Assembly: GCF_000247695.1 (NCBI RefSeq)
Contig: NW_004624782.1
Span: 10,836,149-10,900,148, forward strand
Reading direction: 5' to 3'
Length of the DNA: 64,000 nucleotides
DNA from: Heterocephalus glaber
Lineage: Eukaryota > Chordata > Mammalia > Rodentia > Bathyergidae
This document shows, in pieces, positions 20,886 through 31,309 of this stretch; position 1 is the stretch's first letter; the number at the start of each line of letters is the position of its first letter. A program made the translations under genes and the position numbers. The notes beneath the pieces were generated by a model. That model worked only from the letters and a program-made list of their open reading frames with translations. It did no database searches and was not told the DNA's origin.

Positions 20886-21305
20886 CAGCTCATGTCAGTG
20901 TGGAATGGAGTGTGTGTGTGTAGAAGGCTGGCGTCTTGCAGCTGCAGCACTTTTGTGTCTCTTTCTTCTTTCCTAAGGCAAAACAGGGCTTGCCATAGCA
21001 TGGATTTCAGCTCACCCAGGAGCTCGGGAAAATGGGCTGATTATTCGTGTGAGCTCTTCCATGGTCACTTGCTGTGACTTCAGGTGCCTGTGTGAAGCTT
21101 CCTCAGGAGCAGAGCCCTGTCCCAAACAAGCACACTGCTCCTGCTATCCAGATGACTGCCTGGCACACTCAGTATTGTGGACTGAACTTATGCGGACGGA
21201 TAGATGGGTAGTGATCTTCACTCATCAGCAGACCAGAATGAAACTACTCATCTTAAACATGAGCAACCTCCCATCCCCAGACCACTCACTCAGCAGCTGT
21301 TAATG
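20886..21305. other. Unassigned sequence
   Basis: Two overlapping forward frames (20841-21077 and 21049-21303) start in or next to MIR sequence and show no domain. No gene is called. Confidence 0.4.
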
Positions 21306-21309
21306 GTAG

Positions 21310-21510
21310 AATAGGCAAAAAAGTGGCCTTTGGAGTCTGAAGCCATGGATTCCAAAGTCTGTGAATCGGCCACACGTAGTACCCGTCTGAGCCTCAGTTT
21401 ACCGTTTGTAAAATGGAAATGTGATGACCAAACTGTTGTGGGGATTGAACGTGATTTCAAAACATGACATGGAACATAGCAGGTGCTCATAAATATTGGT
21501 TTCCTCCCCC
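21310..21510 (-). repeat. MIR SINE, antisense
   Basis: 'ctttggagtctgaagccatg', 'gagcctcagtttaccgtttg', 'taaaatggaaatgtgatgac' and 'agcaggtgctcataaatatt' cover most of an antisense MIR, including the 3' side near the usual 'agtaggtgctcaataaat'. Confidence 0.8.
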
Positions 21511-21629
21511 CTCTTACTGTTTTAAAGTGATGGGAGAGTTCTGGCCTCTGAATAATCACTTTTGTACTTGAATTAAATATCAGAGAAGTTCATGATCAAA
21601 TATATTTTTATGCTCATCATCATAAACAC

Positions 21630-21702
21630 ATCTCATCCATCCATCCATCTGTCCATTCATTCATGCTTCATTTTATGCATTCACTCACTCATTTCCCTCA
21701 CA
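21630..21702 (+). repeat. (CATC/CATT)n tetranucleotide tract
   Basis: 'catccatccatccatctgtc' followed by 'cattcattcatgcttc' and 'cattcactcactcattt'. Degenerate simple repeat. Confidence 0.85.
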
Positions 21703-21796
21703 GGGACACTCTTTATATAATGCCCTTTGACCAAGCACCTATTCTATGACAAGCCCTTTATGAGGCACTGGTGATAGGAAAACAAATAATACCATG

Positions 21797-21894
21797 TTCT
21801 TTTTCTTTTCTTTTCTTTTTTTTGGTACTGGGGATTGAACTCAGGACCTTTTGCTTGCAAGGCAATCACAGTGCCACTGAGCTATATCCCTGGC
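21797..21894 (-). mobile_element. ID-type SINE, reverse orientation
   Basis: T-rich tail ('ctttttcttttcttttcttt') then 'ggtactggggattgaactca' (box B complement) and 'gccactgagctatatccctg' (box A complement). Flanks 'aataccatgttcttt' and 'aatatcacagtcttt' look like a decayed target duplication, so this is an older copy. Confidence 0.9.
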
Positions 21895-22237
21895 TAATAT
21901 CACAGTCTTTACTTGAGGACTTTACATTCTTTTGAGAGATGAAGAAAATAGTTACCCGTGACACAACATGACAAGATGATGTTTCTGACAGAAGCATGCT
22001 TCCAGCTGATAGCTGTTGCATAATTACACTGTTTCTCAACTTACATGATCTATTTCTATCCATTGTTTGTCCCCCCTCCCACCTAAATATTGCTTTGAAG
22101 ACACAGATGTTCTTACAGAGGCTACTTTTTAATGAAATGCTCTGAGGTTGATGGTGAGCTCACCTATTTCTTAGCTTTCCTAAAGGCTAAAGGACAGACC
22201 CCTTCAGTGTGGGGAGGGAAGAAAACCACCCAACTGG

Positions 22238-22345
22238 TTATCCATCCATCCACCCATTCTTCCACTCATGCCTCCATACATATGTGCATGTATGTATGCA
22301 TCCACACGTTCATCTATCCATTCACCCTGTCCATCCTGCCACAGC
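22238..22345 (+). repeat. Degenerate (ATCC)n-like tract
   Basis: 'tatccatccatccacccatt' continues as 'catgcctccatacatatgtg' and 'catgtatgtatgcatccac'. The degenerate tetranucleotide repeat makes several overlapping low-complexity frames, none real. Confidence 0.75.
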
Positions 22346-22354
22346 ATTAGTAGT

Positions 22355-22500
22355 TGGAAGAGAAGATTCTGGAGCCAGAGCCTCCCTGTATATAGATCTT
22401 GCCCCTGCTGCTCTCTTAGCTACATGATTTGCATGAGATTACTGAAGTATTTTAGGCCTTAGTTTTCTTATGTACAAAATGGGATAATACAAGTGGTTGT
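22355..22500 (-). repeat. MIR SINE, antisense
   Basis: 'gattctggagccagagcctc', 'ctacatgatttgcatgag' and 'tatgtacaaaatgggataat' fit antisense MIR in order. Confidence 0.7.
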
Positions 22501-22559
22501 ATTGATTGTCCTTTGCTATAGAACAAATAGTTTTACTGTGTATTACTGTGTTACAAGTG

Positions 22560-22835
22560 ATTGTATTGGCTCTTTATTTCTGTGTATCAAATTACCCCAA
22601 AACTTGATAGCCTGAAACAACATCATTTATCATCCCCCATTTTCTCTGGGTTGGGAAGGCAGACAAAGCTTCTCCCTGGTTCTCAGCCTTTCTGGAGGTG
22701 TTGACCTGCTTAATGATTTTAGGCTTCACAAGGTCAGCTTCCAAGCTTACTTATGAGTGTTTTGTCAAGACCCAGTTCTTAAAAAGCTGTTGGATTGGAG
22801 GTCTCAGTTACTCCCAAGTGTTGCCTGGAGTCTTT
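22560..22835 (-). mobile_element. MLT1-type LTR remnant, antisense
   Basis: 'tatcaaattaccccaaaact', 'tgatagcctgaaacaacatc' and 'ctgggttgggaaggcagac' resemble the complement of an MLT1-like LTR ('acaaattaccacaaacttagtggc'). A related copy lies at 31648. Family assignment is approximate. Confidence 0.5.
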
Positions 22836-23284
22836 TTATTTTGTTCCCTTTTCCTGTGGCCCTCTGCATGGCACAGCTTACAGTATGCCAGCTTGATTCA
22901 TCAGAAGGAGAAAGAAAGAAATCAAGAGAGAGAACATCAGGAGAACAGAAATCTGAGATTTTTGTGGATTCATTTTTGTACATCATATTCATTAAAAATA
23001 AGTCATTAGGTCCAGCCTACACTGAAGGGGAAGGAGCTACACTGGGAATGAATGCCACAAATGGGGGGCAGAGAAATTCTTGGGAGCCATTAGAAACAGC
23101 CAACTATAGTGAGAATTAAATGAGTTGTGCATGTAACATATTTAGAAGTGTGACAACGATATAGTTCAGTTAATAACTCTTCAGCTATTATTATGATTAC
23201 TATTATTAAGCATTTTCAGCAAATATTCATTAAATTTCCTACTAAATCAAACATTCTATGCTTGTTGCTACTGGATGTCATTTA

Positions 23285-23430
23285 AGGGAGTGGCCTTTTT
23301 CCCCACACTCCCTTCACCATCTTCTAAGGACTGAACCTCTAAAACTGTGAGACACAATAAACCTTTCCTGCTCTAATTGTTCTCCTCAGGTATTTTGTCA
23401 CAGTGATAGCCAACCAACACTGTCCATGAT
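23285..23430 (+). mobile_element. MaLR-type LTR 3' part, sense
   Basis: 'ctgaacctctaaaactgtga', 'gacacaataaacctttcctg' and 'caggtattttgtcacagtga' match the R/U5 end of rodent MaLR LTRs, including the AATAAA polyadenylation signal at about 23356. Confidence 0.75.
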
Positions 23431-24225
23431 ATGTCATCCTCTGCTCTTGAGAATTTGCCTTTATATCACTCTGAGCTATATTTAAATGACTTTCTATGAG
23501 TCATCAGCTACTAACTGCTGATATTTTATCCAACACTAAATTTTGCAAGACATCAGAGGACCCTTCATTTGGTTCTTTTGCATCTGAAGCTATTTTAAAT
23601 TCCCCTTCTGTGACATCTTGGATAGTATTATGGGACTTGGAGGTGCTAAGCTCTTCTAGCCACTTTCTAACACCACATCCGGAGAAGGCTTCTGCTGTAA
23701 CATGAAATCATGTAACAATCAAGGCTCAGAATTTTAATTTGAGGATGAGAAATGTGCCCTACTTGAGAAGCCAGTTAGGAAGATGCTAGACCTTTAAAGT
23801 TTGTGATAACAAGGGAACACCGTCCTTTGGGAGAGCTCGAGTGACTTTGAGGACCATATTCTAAAAACCTAGCATGGGTGGAATGTGTCATCCAAAGGCA
23901 GGAAATAGCTGATTATCTACAGGAGGTGGCAGATTTTAAAGCAATTTTATTTTTCTTTGTATATTTTTATTCATGTCCAAATTTTCAGAACTGAATATGA
24001 TATTTTATAAATCTACAAGAAACTGTAATTAGAAAAATATGCTATTTGAAGAAACTATACACATCTGGTCATTAAATAACTTCTAATAGGAGATGTTGAC
24101 ATATTCCAAATTATGAGTCACATGAAAGTGACATAGTAATGAATTTAGACTTGATATATGAACACAAGAGTCTTGTTTTCTCTTTCTTTTTTGCTCCAGT
24201 GTCAATTTCCCTATCTCAGTAAATA
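23431..24225. other. Unassigned sequence
   Basis: No gene. AT-rich toward 23940-24180. No recognisable repeat. Confidence 0.4.
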
Positions 24226-24229
24226 ACCT

Positions 24230-24540
24230 GGTTCATTCTTCCACGTACTTGGGTCAAATTCTGGGTAATCATCCTTGGCTTCTGCTCTGTTTACATCCAC
24301 CGATACTCAGGAAATCTTGCGGTTCTACTCTTATGCAGATGGCCTCTCCTTTCCGTTACCCCACTCACCAGCACTGTATCTTGCCTAGAACATTCAGCAG
24401 CCTCCTGATGATAATCTTGCCCCTCGTCCAATTTATTCTCCACCTGGCAGAAAGAGAGCCTGTTGAAATGTTAAGTCTAAACATGCTCCTTCCCTGTCAT
24501 ATCTCACTCAGAAGAAAATTCACACATTAAACATTCTTCA
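24230..24540 (+). repeat. L2 LINE, internal 3' region
   Basis: 'ggcttctgctctgtttacat', 'ttcagcagcctcctgatga', 'tccaatttattctccacctg' and 'catgctccttccctgtcata' follow the L2 order 'caatagcctcctaactgg ... caatccattctccacactgc ... ctgatcatgtcactcccctg'. The 93-codon frame here (24249-24530) may be a relic of L2 coding sequence but is not a functional gene. Confidence 0.6.
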
Positions 24541-24569
24541 AAAACATGATTTTTACCAATAGTCACAAA

Positions 24570-24875
24570 TGTCTAAACTTTGGGATATGCCATAATATAT
24601 TTGGTTATTTGCTAATTGTTGGATAACTCTCCAACATAATCCACATAAACATTGGTCTTTTTTACATATCTGATGATTTATATAAAATCAATTCTTAGAG
24701 ATGGAGTTAAGTTCATTGGGTAAGGAGAGAATTTGAGAATATTGCCAGTTTAATTTCTTCAAAGTTTTTCCCAGTTCATATGTCCGAACACTATGTCTCG
24801 GAGTGTTCGTAAAACTATACCCTCCACTGCAGTGAATTTTACAGATTTGCCCTATATTAGTTAGATTACAAACGA
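24570..24875 (-). repeat. L1M remnant, antisense
   Basis: 'agagatggagttaagttcat', 'ttgggtaaggagagaatttg' and 'gaatattgccagtttaattt' fit the antisense L1M 3' region ('agaagtggaattgctgggtc ... gatattgccaaattgcc'). Diverged. Confidence 0.45.
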
Positions 24876-25086
24876 TACATCTAATTTTTTTAAATGACAC
24901 TGATTTTGTTGTAAGCGGCTCACATACCATGTTTTCAAACCCTTCTTGGTTGTTTATGGATTGTCGTTGGGTGTGCTCTGGGTTTTTGTCTCCAGCAGAC
25001 TCCATTCATTTCTTGGCCTGTCTCATCACTGAATTTCCAGACATTTTGTGTTTCCTGCAAATACGTTTGTGGGGGACTGGCTGGTG

Positions 25087-25424
25087 AGAGCTGATGTGGG
25101 CTTTTATTTAGCTGTAGTGCCTGGAAAGAGAGCAGTGGTTTCTACCCAGAACTCTACTACCTTAGAGAGGCCTGGAAGTTCTGTCTCTACAGCTGCAGCA
25201 CGGGTCTAGGGACAGTGCCTTCCTGTCTCCCATGGCCAGGGTCTTTCTGTAAAGGGTAGTAGTTTCTGCTTATGAGGCTTAGCTCTGCTGTTACAAAGCA
25301 AAAGCAGCCATAGACAACATGCATGAAGGGTGTGGCTGTGTTCCAGTAACTTCACACTGAGAGTGAATTTCTTATAATTTTCACATGTCTCAAAATATTT
25401 TTTTGATTTTTTTTTCCCACTACT
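25087..25424 (+). repeat. Inverted duplication, arm A
   Basis: 338 bp whose reverse complement recurs at 31310-31647 with about a dozen mismatches, roughly 96% identity by eye. The first 145 bp (to about 25231) are not part of any repeat I recognise; the rest is the left two thirds of a hAT-type MITE. Beyond 25424 the two copies diverge sharply. Divergence between arms is far lower than that of the surrounding ancient repeats, so the duplication (or a conversion event between arms) is much younger than the hAT insertion. Confidence 0.85.
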
Positions 25425-25492
25425 TAGTCATGCAAAAGCATCCTGAGCTTACAGGGGAGGTTTGGCCCAGAAGCTGTAGTTTGTCGACCTGT
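25232..25492 (+). mobile_element. hAT-type MITE (same family as 6491)
   Basis: Reads 'ggtctttctgtaaagggtag', 'gcaaaagcagccatagacaa', 'gggtgtggctgtgttccagt', 'ttcacatgtctcaaaatatt' and ends 'tgtagtttgtcgacctgtc'. These follow the family consensus ('tctgtaaagggccagatag ... gcagccatagacaatacg ... gtagtttgccgacccctg'). Full length apart from small deletions. Confidence 0.75.
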
Positions 25493-25514
25493 CTCGCTAA
25501 GGTCTTGGGCAGAT

Positions 25515-26050
25515 TACTTGCAAAGATATAGTTGACTCAGTATTTGCAAGTTCCACATTTGTGGATTCAACCAGCCACTCATCAAAAATACTTTTTAAGA
25601 AATTGCACTTGTACTGAACACATCTAGGCTTTAAAAATTGTCATTATTCTCTAGACAATACCATATTAGGTTTGATGCTTATATCTACTATGATTTGACA
25701 TATACCAGAGGATATGCATGAATTATATGCATAAACTGACAGATATGGTTGCGCGTGCCTGCAATCCCAGCACTCTGGGAGCTTGAGGCAGGAAGATCAG
25801 AAGTTTGAGCCCAGCCTGGCCCACTTAGTGGCTTAGCAAGAACCTGTCTCAAAAAAAAAAAAAAAAAATTAAAAGCGCTGGGGATGTAGCTTAGGTGAAA
25901 ACCTTGGGTTCAATCCCCAGTACTACAAAAAAAGTTATATGTAAATATAGTGCAACTTTATACCTGGGACTTGAGCATCCGCATCCGTGCATTTTGGTAT
26001 CTGTGGCACGTGCTGGAATCCACCTGCTGCAGGTAACTGTCAGGGGGCTG
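25515..26050 (+). mobile_element. Tigger-like DNA transposon, interrupted by a SINE
   Basis: Left part has 'actcagtatttgcaagttcc' and 'acatttgtggattcaaccag', then 'gaggatatgcatgaattata'. After the SINE the right part resumes with 'gttatatgtaaatatagtgc', 'tacctgggacttgagcatcc' and 'attttggtatctgtggcac'. This is the order of a pogo/Tigger-type nonautonomous element ('gcatccgcggattcaacc ... ttatatgcaaatac ... gggacttgagcatccg'). Confidence 0.7.
25737..25937 (+). mobile_element. B1-ID dimeric SINE (B1-dID type)
   Basis: A B1 half ('gcgcgtgcctgcaatcccag', 'cttgaggcaggaagatcag', 'agcaagaacctgtctc') is joined through an A-rich linker (25850-25873) to an ID-like half ('gcgctggggatgtagcttag', 'gggttcaatccccagtact') with its own A-tail. 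The flanking 'ttatatgcataaa' and 'ttatatgtaaata' form a decayed target duplication. The fused structure is diagnostic of squirrel-related rodents. Confidence 0.9.
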
Positions 26051-26930
26051 TTGTTCTTTTCAGTAAGTTGGCTATTGCATGGCGCAGCCTGACTGCTTAG
26101 CCTATATCAGCCTTTTTCCTGTTATAGTAGAATAATTTTGTAATATATTATCAGGGTTGTCGTCTTTTTAAGTGAGGGCTAATTCTCACCTTACTGGCTT
26201 ACAGGAGCATGACCCAGTGATGTAATTTATGTGGACATTCATGTACGCCATAGGCATTTAATGCTTTTGTTTCTTTGCCCTGTGTAATGCAGACCGGATG
26301 TCTGGTGGCTCCTTCTTGTCTGCTCGGCACCTGCAGTTTGCACTCCAACTGCACTGAAACCTTTCAGTCCTCGTGCACCCCGTGCCCGCTTCCACTTTTA
26401 AATTCTCATTGCATTCTGTATCCTAATTCTCTAAACATGGTCTGACCTGTTTCCCTGCAATACTGAAACAATGAATAATACAGAGCTCTAAAACCTAAAA
26501 GGTTTTTACACATCCATTGTTGTATTATCCAATCCAAAGTCTTTTTTTCTTTTAAATGGTGTCCCCATAGAGTCACCTCCAAGTCCTTTGAACTTGCCCT
26601 TGAATGACTTCGAACCGTCCCCCGCCCCCCCAGGACTCTGTTAGTACCATAGCAAGTTGCTGGCTTCTTTGGAATGCAAATCTCCAGTCCCATGAAAGTT
26701 GCCCCATAAAAGGAAAGCGGAAGGACATTGCTTATTCCTTAAAGTCATGGCAACTACAGCTGTTGATGGTGTGGACGAAGATCTTGTGTGGGGAGGAGTG
26801 CAACGTCTGGGTGGGTGCCCTGCTGTGTGCAACAGTGTCACACACAGCTCAGCGTCCCCATCCCGGGCTGCAAGCAGACCCTCCTCGAAGTTCAGGAGGT
26901 TCCGTGAAAGTGGGAGGCTTCAGTGGACAA
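26051..26930. other. Unassigned sequence
   Basis: Unique-looking. A 95-codon reverse frame (26406-26693) and the start of a 141-codon forward frame (26604-27029) fall here. The latter runs into an antisense MIR and has no domain. A C-rich run 'gtcccccgccccccc' lies at 26617-26631. Confidence 0.4.
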
Positions 26931-26934
26931 TGGG

Positions 26935-27045
26935 CCTCGCCATTTACTAGCCATGTCACCTCCAGGGAGTACCTTCACATTTTTGAGCCTCTATTTCTTC
27001 ATCTGCAAAGTGGTGATAACAATGTCTAGGATGCAGGACTATGCT
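26935..27045 (-). repeat. MIR SINE, antisense
   Basis: 'ccatttactagccatgtcac', 'tttgagcctctatttcttca' and 'tctgcaaagtggtgataac' are antisense MIR in order. Confidence 0.8.
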
Positions 27046-27269
27046 GGGGGGGAGGGCACCTGTCCTTCATGTTCATGGTACCCAAAAGACAATCAAGCCT
27101 GGTAGCTACCAACCAGTCCTGTTCCAGCTGAGGCTGGCTGCGAATTAATGATGGAGAGGAGATTGCCTCATCATGTACACCAACCTGGGTCTGTGACAAG
27201 TGGCTCTTTCAGGCTCAGAGATTCCAATTATTAGAAGAGAGAACAAAGGCATTTTTTAGAACAAAGGTC

Positions 27270-27405
27270 AGTACCCTTTCTTCTGTAAAAGGCTCAGAAG
27301 GAAACATTTTTGGCCAGCAGACTGTACAGTCACGATTGTAACTCTTAGGCTTTGCCATCCTAGTACGGGGACAGCCACAAGCAAAGCGAATGTGCCTGGC
27401 TGCAG
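27270..27405 (+). mobile_element. hAT-type MITE fragment
   Basis: 'ccctttcttctgtaaaaggc', 'tttttggccagcagactgta' and 'cttaggctttgccatcctag' match the left part of the MITE family seen at 25232. Truncated on the right. Confidence 0.6.
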
Positions 27406-28185
27406 ACAGTAACACTTCATTAGGAATCAGAGGATGGCTGGCTTCACCTTGGGGCTATGGCTCACCAACCTCTGGTCCTGACCTTTGCAGTGTTGAGGGG
27501 ACGAAAGTCTGAGCTCCGTGTGTGCTGCAGAGTGTCCACGTCTCAGGCCTTTTGCTGGCCAAGCAGATGCTCTTGAGTAAGTCAAACCTGTGCATCCTCT
27601 GAAAAGGAGCTGAAAGTTACAGAAATTCAGGTTGACACAGCCACCAGGTCTCAATATTCTCTATATGTCTTGCATGGCTGATTTGCTACTGATCAAAAAC
27701 AAAAAAGAGAGAAAAACCAAGCAAAGTGCAGGCAAGGAGAGGAGACAGAGAGGGGACAGAGCTGACAAGGACAGTGAGGGCTGCTGCTCTGCCCAGAGGA
27801 GGCTCAGACTTGCTCTCTCTCTCTCTCGTGCTCATGGCTCTGCTCCCCTTTCCTAAGTCTGCCTTCCTCTCTTCTGTGGATCATCCCTCAGTGAATTGCA
27901 TGGCTGTGGACGATAAAACTGGGTCAGGAAATCAGATGACAGATTTGGCTTGGGGCTGCTGCCTCCTCCCCAGTGATGCTGTACACAGCCTCATTTTAAC
28001 CCCTTCCCCTCCGCCTTCTCCCTCTCTCTCTCTCCCTCTCTCACCTGAGCATTCCATTTCCCTTGCTGCCATTCCAGGCCTTGGATCTCTTCACCTCCCT
28101 CCTTCCTGGTCGTCCTGCCACCAACTCGCTCCCCACCCCGTGAATGTGCTGGGTTCTGAGGCTCAGGTGTGACTCCTCAGCTCTT
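27406..28185. other. Unassigned sequence with CT-rich tracts
   Basis: Includes '(CT)n' at 27815-27828 and a pyrimidine tract at 28002-28045. A 148-codon forward frame (27726-28172) crosses both and is low-complexity 'PSPPPSPSLSLPLSP', so it is not called a gene. Confidence 0.45.
28002..28045 (+). repeat. Pyrimidine-rich CT tract
   Basis: 'ccgccttctccctctctctc' continuing as 'tctccctctctcacc'. Simple low-complexity sequence. Confidence 0.85.
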
Positions 28186-28189
28186 GTTG

Positions 28190-28480
28190 TCCAGCATCAT
28201 CCATGCCACTGTTCCCTTGCCCTCAATCAGCAGTTCCCTAAACAAACCCTGGCCCTTTCCTAGGACACATCCGTGTGCCCTGTCTGCCTTTCCAGCCTCT
28301 CCCAGAGGAATGTCTCCCTGCCCTTCAGAACTCAGCATGGGTACTGTTTCCTCTGCAGGCTCTCCTAATGTTCTTGTTATCTCTCAGACTGCATCAGCTT
28401 TCCTTTTCTTAATCGCTGGATACCTGTACTTTCGTCCGTGGCATTTATTACAACGTGTTATCCCTTGAGTTCCACACTCC
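28190..28480 (+). repeat. Possible L2 fragment
   Basis: 'ctgcctttccagcctctccc', 'ctgtttcctctgcaggctct' and 'gcatttattacaacgtgtta' loosely follow the L2 region upstream of its 3' end. Low-confidence recognition. Confidence 0.35.
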
Positions 28481-29260
28481 CAGCTCATTGTGTATTCTCT
28501 ACATACCCTGCTGATGACCATCTCCTGTGGCCTCTAGGAACAGAAGAAGTTCAGTAGAAGTGACAGAGGCAGCTACCAAGCTTCAGGCCCTCAGATATCA
28601 GGGGCCTCCGAAACCCCTCAGTATCTTCCCATGTTTGCACATACCCACCTCACAGAGTCCTACTGCTTTCAGAACTCCCAGGCTTCATTTTATCAGCCAC
28701 CAAAATGCCTGTCAGAGAGAAGGCAGTCTTTACATCCCATAGAAACAGGAAGCACAGCACTCCAGGCAGGGCCACATGAGGAGGTCCGGGGTTGGCCTGA
28801 GAGGAAAATATGGGCAGGAGTTTTTCTTGTATTTTTCTGTGAGAAGGAAAGGGCTAAGAAAGGTGACCAGGCCAAGCAGGTTTAGTATTGGCTCACTGGA
28901 GTAATTTCAGCAGGGTTGGCCCTAGTCATCTACGTTGGCTGTAGGATACTTAGGGGAGGGATATAGTGGCTTGGTGTGTAGGAACTCTGTAAAAGAGCCA
29001 GTTGCTGTGCACATGAAAGGCATATTGCAGAGCAAGTTGTTTACTACCTCCAGGAATTAGTTAACCTGGGAGGGCCAGTCTTTTCTAGTGCCAGCAAGGC
29101 AGAGCCTCAAAATCAAAGACATACTTCATGAGAGTGCTCTTTATTTCACACCTGAGCTCACATCTCTTCCTCTGGCTAGATTATTCATCACACACAGCAC
29201 ACTGTGCCTTTCCATCATACAGCTAATGTCATTAGGGAGTTGTTAGAACTAGCATTTGTA
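28481..29260. other. Unassigned sequence
   Basis: No gene or confident repeat. Overlapping frames of 60-84 codons on both strands (28527-28885) have no recognisable content. Confidence 0.4.
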
Positions 29261-29264
29261 TCTG

Positions 29265-29368
29265 ACAGTGGACCATAAGCCCCAGCGGACAGAGACATAG
29301 GTGTATTTTCTTCATTGTATTCGCAGCCTGACACAGAGTAGGCACTCGACAAAACTTACTAAGAGATC
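29265..29368 (+). repeat. L2 LINE 3' end
   Basis: 'gtggaccataagccccagcg', 'gacagagacataggtgtatt', 'cattgtattcgcagcctgac' and 'acagagtaggcactcgacaa' match the L2 3' end ('ctgtaagctccttgag ... tttgtatccccagcgcc ... catagtaggcgctcaat'). Confidence 0.75.
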
Positions 29369-30050
29369 CACCTGATCCAGGAGGCTCAGCCTCTAAGGAC
29401 ACATGAGCCTGACAGTAATAGCCTGTCTTACAGATCATGGGGAACGTGCTCGGCAGGGCTGTGACACGTGGCTGGTGGCAGTGGATGGCTTTCGGCATCG
29501 AGAGCTCGATAGTAGCAGTCGTTGTGTTCCATGGGGAATGTAGAAGGTGCGTGCATTCCACCCACCCAGTGGGCCCTGTTTACTCCTCCACGTCTCAGCT
29601 TTGGAGCTTTCCTCCGGCACAATAAAGTGTCCAGTTTGGCCAGCGTGCACTTGAAGCTGCCTGAGGATGTTGGGGAGAGGAACGGATGATCAGGCTGGTG
29701 TGCTGTGCTCTTCTGTCACCCAACTGGGGTCGGAATATCTTGATGTTCTAGTATCCACTCCTTGACAAATAGCCATCCCAATGCCTTGCAGAAGTCCCAG
29801 GAAGGAGGTTGGACCATGCTGGCTACACGGCTTGAGTCTGGCAGCTTGTGTGGGGTCACCCTGCCTCTCTGTGGCCTCTGTCTCTCTTCCCTTGTCAAAA
29901 ACAGGTGCCTGACTTTACTCCTTGGGACCAAATGCCTGCTTCACCATAGCTGTCTCAATAGGATAAAACAGATCGTGGCAGTTTTCTATTTAAAACCTCA
30001 AGCCTATTTATAAACTGGTGTGTATAGGTTAAGATTCCAGATCTTAGTCC
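29369..30050. other. Unassigned sequence
   Basis: GC-moderate unique-looking DNA. Short reverse frames at 29232-29650 overlap each other in different frames and are not called. The part at 29845-29905 ('tggggtcaccctgcctctc', 'tctgtctctcttcccttgtc') may be weak antisense MIR. Confidence 0.35.
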
Positions 30051-30054
30051 AAAA

Positions 30055-30165
30055 CAGCCTCTAACTTATTCAGCAAATACCTGTTGAGCACCAGCTGGGT
30101 GGCAGGTACTGTTCTGGGCACTGAGGATTTAGGAATGACAAAAACAGGCAAAGCCTGTGATGTCG
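30055..30165 (+). repeat. Ancient dispersed repeat
   Basis: 'ttattcagcaaatacctgtt', 'gagcaccagctgggtggcag' and 'gtactgttctgggcactgag' carry the signature of an old mammalian repeat ('caacaaatatttattgagcacc ... ctgttctaggcactgggg'). Subfamily not assigned. The copy at 2120 is similar in kind. Confidence 0.55.
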
Positions 30166-30515
30166 CGAGAGCAAATAAATATTTACAGTATTGCATGATG
30201 GGAAGGCCTGGAAGAGATGAGAAGGGAAGGGATTGTGGTGGAGAAGGGAACGAGATGGGCTCTGCTCCCTTCACCACGCAAGCCTGGCCCTTTCTGGCCC
30301 TTTCTACCGCTTCCCCTGGGATCCACCTGTGCTTCAGTCCTGTATGAGCGTGTGTGGGTTTCAGAGTCAGATGGTGCTGCTTTCCTGACTCTGTGTGAAC
30401 TAGCGCTTAGCCTCACTGTGAATGAGGACAGGGGCTCCTGCGGTCTAGGATTTTCATGAGTAACAAGTGAATGGGCATGTACAAAGCTTGATTGGTGGTT
30501 CGTATTTATATTTCC
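30166..30515. other. Unassigned sequence
   Basis: A 138-codon reverse frame (30183-30599) and an overlapping forward frame of 80 codons are present. Neither has a domain and the reverse one enters L2 sequence. 30340-30440 ('gtttcagagtcagatggtgc', 'gactctgtgtgaactagcgc') may be weak antisense MIR. Confidence 0.4.
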
Positions 30516-30519
30516 AGAC

Positions 30520-30782
30520 CGCACGTTGTGCCTGGAATCCCCTCCTCTCCCGGCTCCTCCAGCAGCACCCCCATCTCCCTTGTAGTCAGTCTCTCCCATG
30601 AGCCCTCTAACATGCTATTGCTGTTTTCCTGGCCACCATCATGTCTGTGTCTTGTCATTCCCTCTAGATGCCTAAGTCCCTGGAGGCCAAAAGCTCTGTT
30701 TTACTCAGCTTTGATTCCCTTAGCAGATCTTAGTGCATAGGGAGTCAGGGCTCTGTCAAAGCGTGTGCATGAATGAATGCAA
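30520..30782 (+). repeat. L2 LINE 3' region
   Basis: 'tgcctggaatcccctcctct', 'cattccctctagatgcctaa', 'ccctggaggccaaaagctct' and ending 'tgcatgaatgaatgc' fit the L2 order ('gcctggaacgctcttccc ... tagaatgtaagctcc ... gttgaatgaatga'). Confidence 0.6.
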
Positions 30783-31125
30783 GCAAAGTTGGAAGTGTGA
30801 AATGCATGCGATTCACCAGCCTGAGTCAGGTTTCTGAGAACCCAGAGGATTAGACTCACACAGGTAAGACTTTCTGGGAAGCAAGCAGGTAAAAGGGTAA
30901 CATGGGGCTGGGAGAGGGTTGTGGTTTCTTTTATGTTCAGTCCTATAGAGGCTGCAGTGACTGTCTAGCAGGATCCACAGCATACTTCAAAAAGAACAGA
31001 GCAACATTCAGTGTCCTTCCAAGACAGCAAGGTCTACCATGTGAACTCTGCTGACCTAACTCTGTGCTTGGCCATTTGAGGACTCTGGTCCTAGGGTTGA
31101 GGGTCCTAAGTAAGTGTCATACTTG
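30783..31125. other. Unassigned sequence
   Basis: 'tgagtcaggtttctgagaac' and 'ccagaggattagactcacac' may be an old LTR or DNA-element edge. I cannot place it. Confidence 0.3.
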
Positions 31126-31127
31126 GA

Positions 31128-31220
31128 GGAAGAACATGGTGGTTAAGAGTATTGGATCTGAAATGAGACTACCATGTTTACATCCCCACCCACCAATTAC
31201 CAATCTGATGGCATCAGTCA
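31128..31220 (-). repeat. MIR SINE fragment, antisense
   Basis: 'acatggtggttaagagtatt', 'ggatctgaaatgagactacc' and 'accaattaccaatctgatgg' resemble the antisense MIR 5' side ('tggttaagagcacggact'). Confidence 0.55.
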
Positions 31221-31309
31221 GGTTGATGGAATGTTCTCTGCATCCATTTCCTTGTTGGTACCTCAAAAAAAATTGGTACCTCATGCTTAACTTGAAGGGC
31301 TGGTGTAGA

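Noticed and set aside
22238..22345. CRISPR-like repeat array
   Set aside because: The repeats are short degenerate tetranucleotides in a mammalian genome; there are no spacer-repeat units.
23285..23430. 3' end of a gene with a polyadenylation signal
   Set aside because: The AATAAA lies inside a recognisable MaLR-type LTR end, so it is the element's own signal.
24249..24530. Novel small protein of 93 codons
   Set aside because: The frame coincides with L2 LINE sequence, so any coding look is a relic of the LINE.
26604..27029. 141-codon forward open frame
   Set aside because: Its last third is an antisense MIR; the rest has no domain.
27726..28172. 148-codon forward open frame
   Set aside because: Crosses CT-rich tracts that generate serine/leucine/proline runs. 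No recognisable family.
30183..30599. 138-codon reverse open frame
   Set aside because: Partly L2 sequence, low-complexity, overlapping frames on the other strand.
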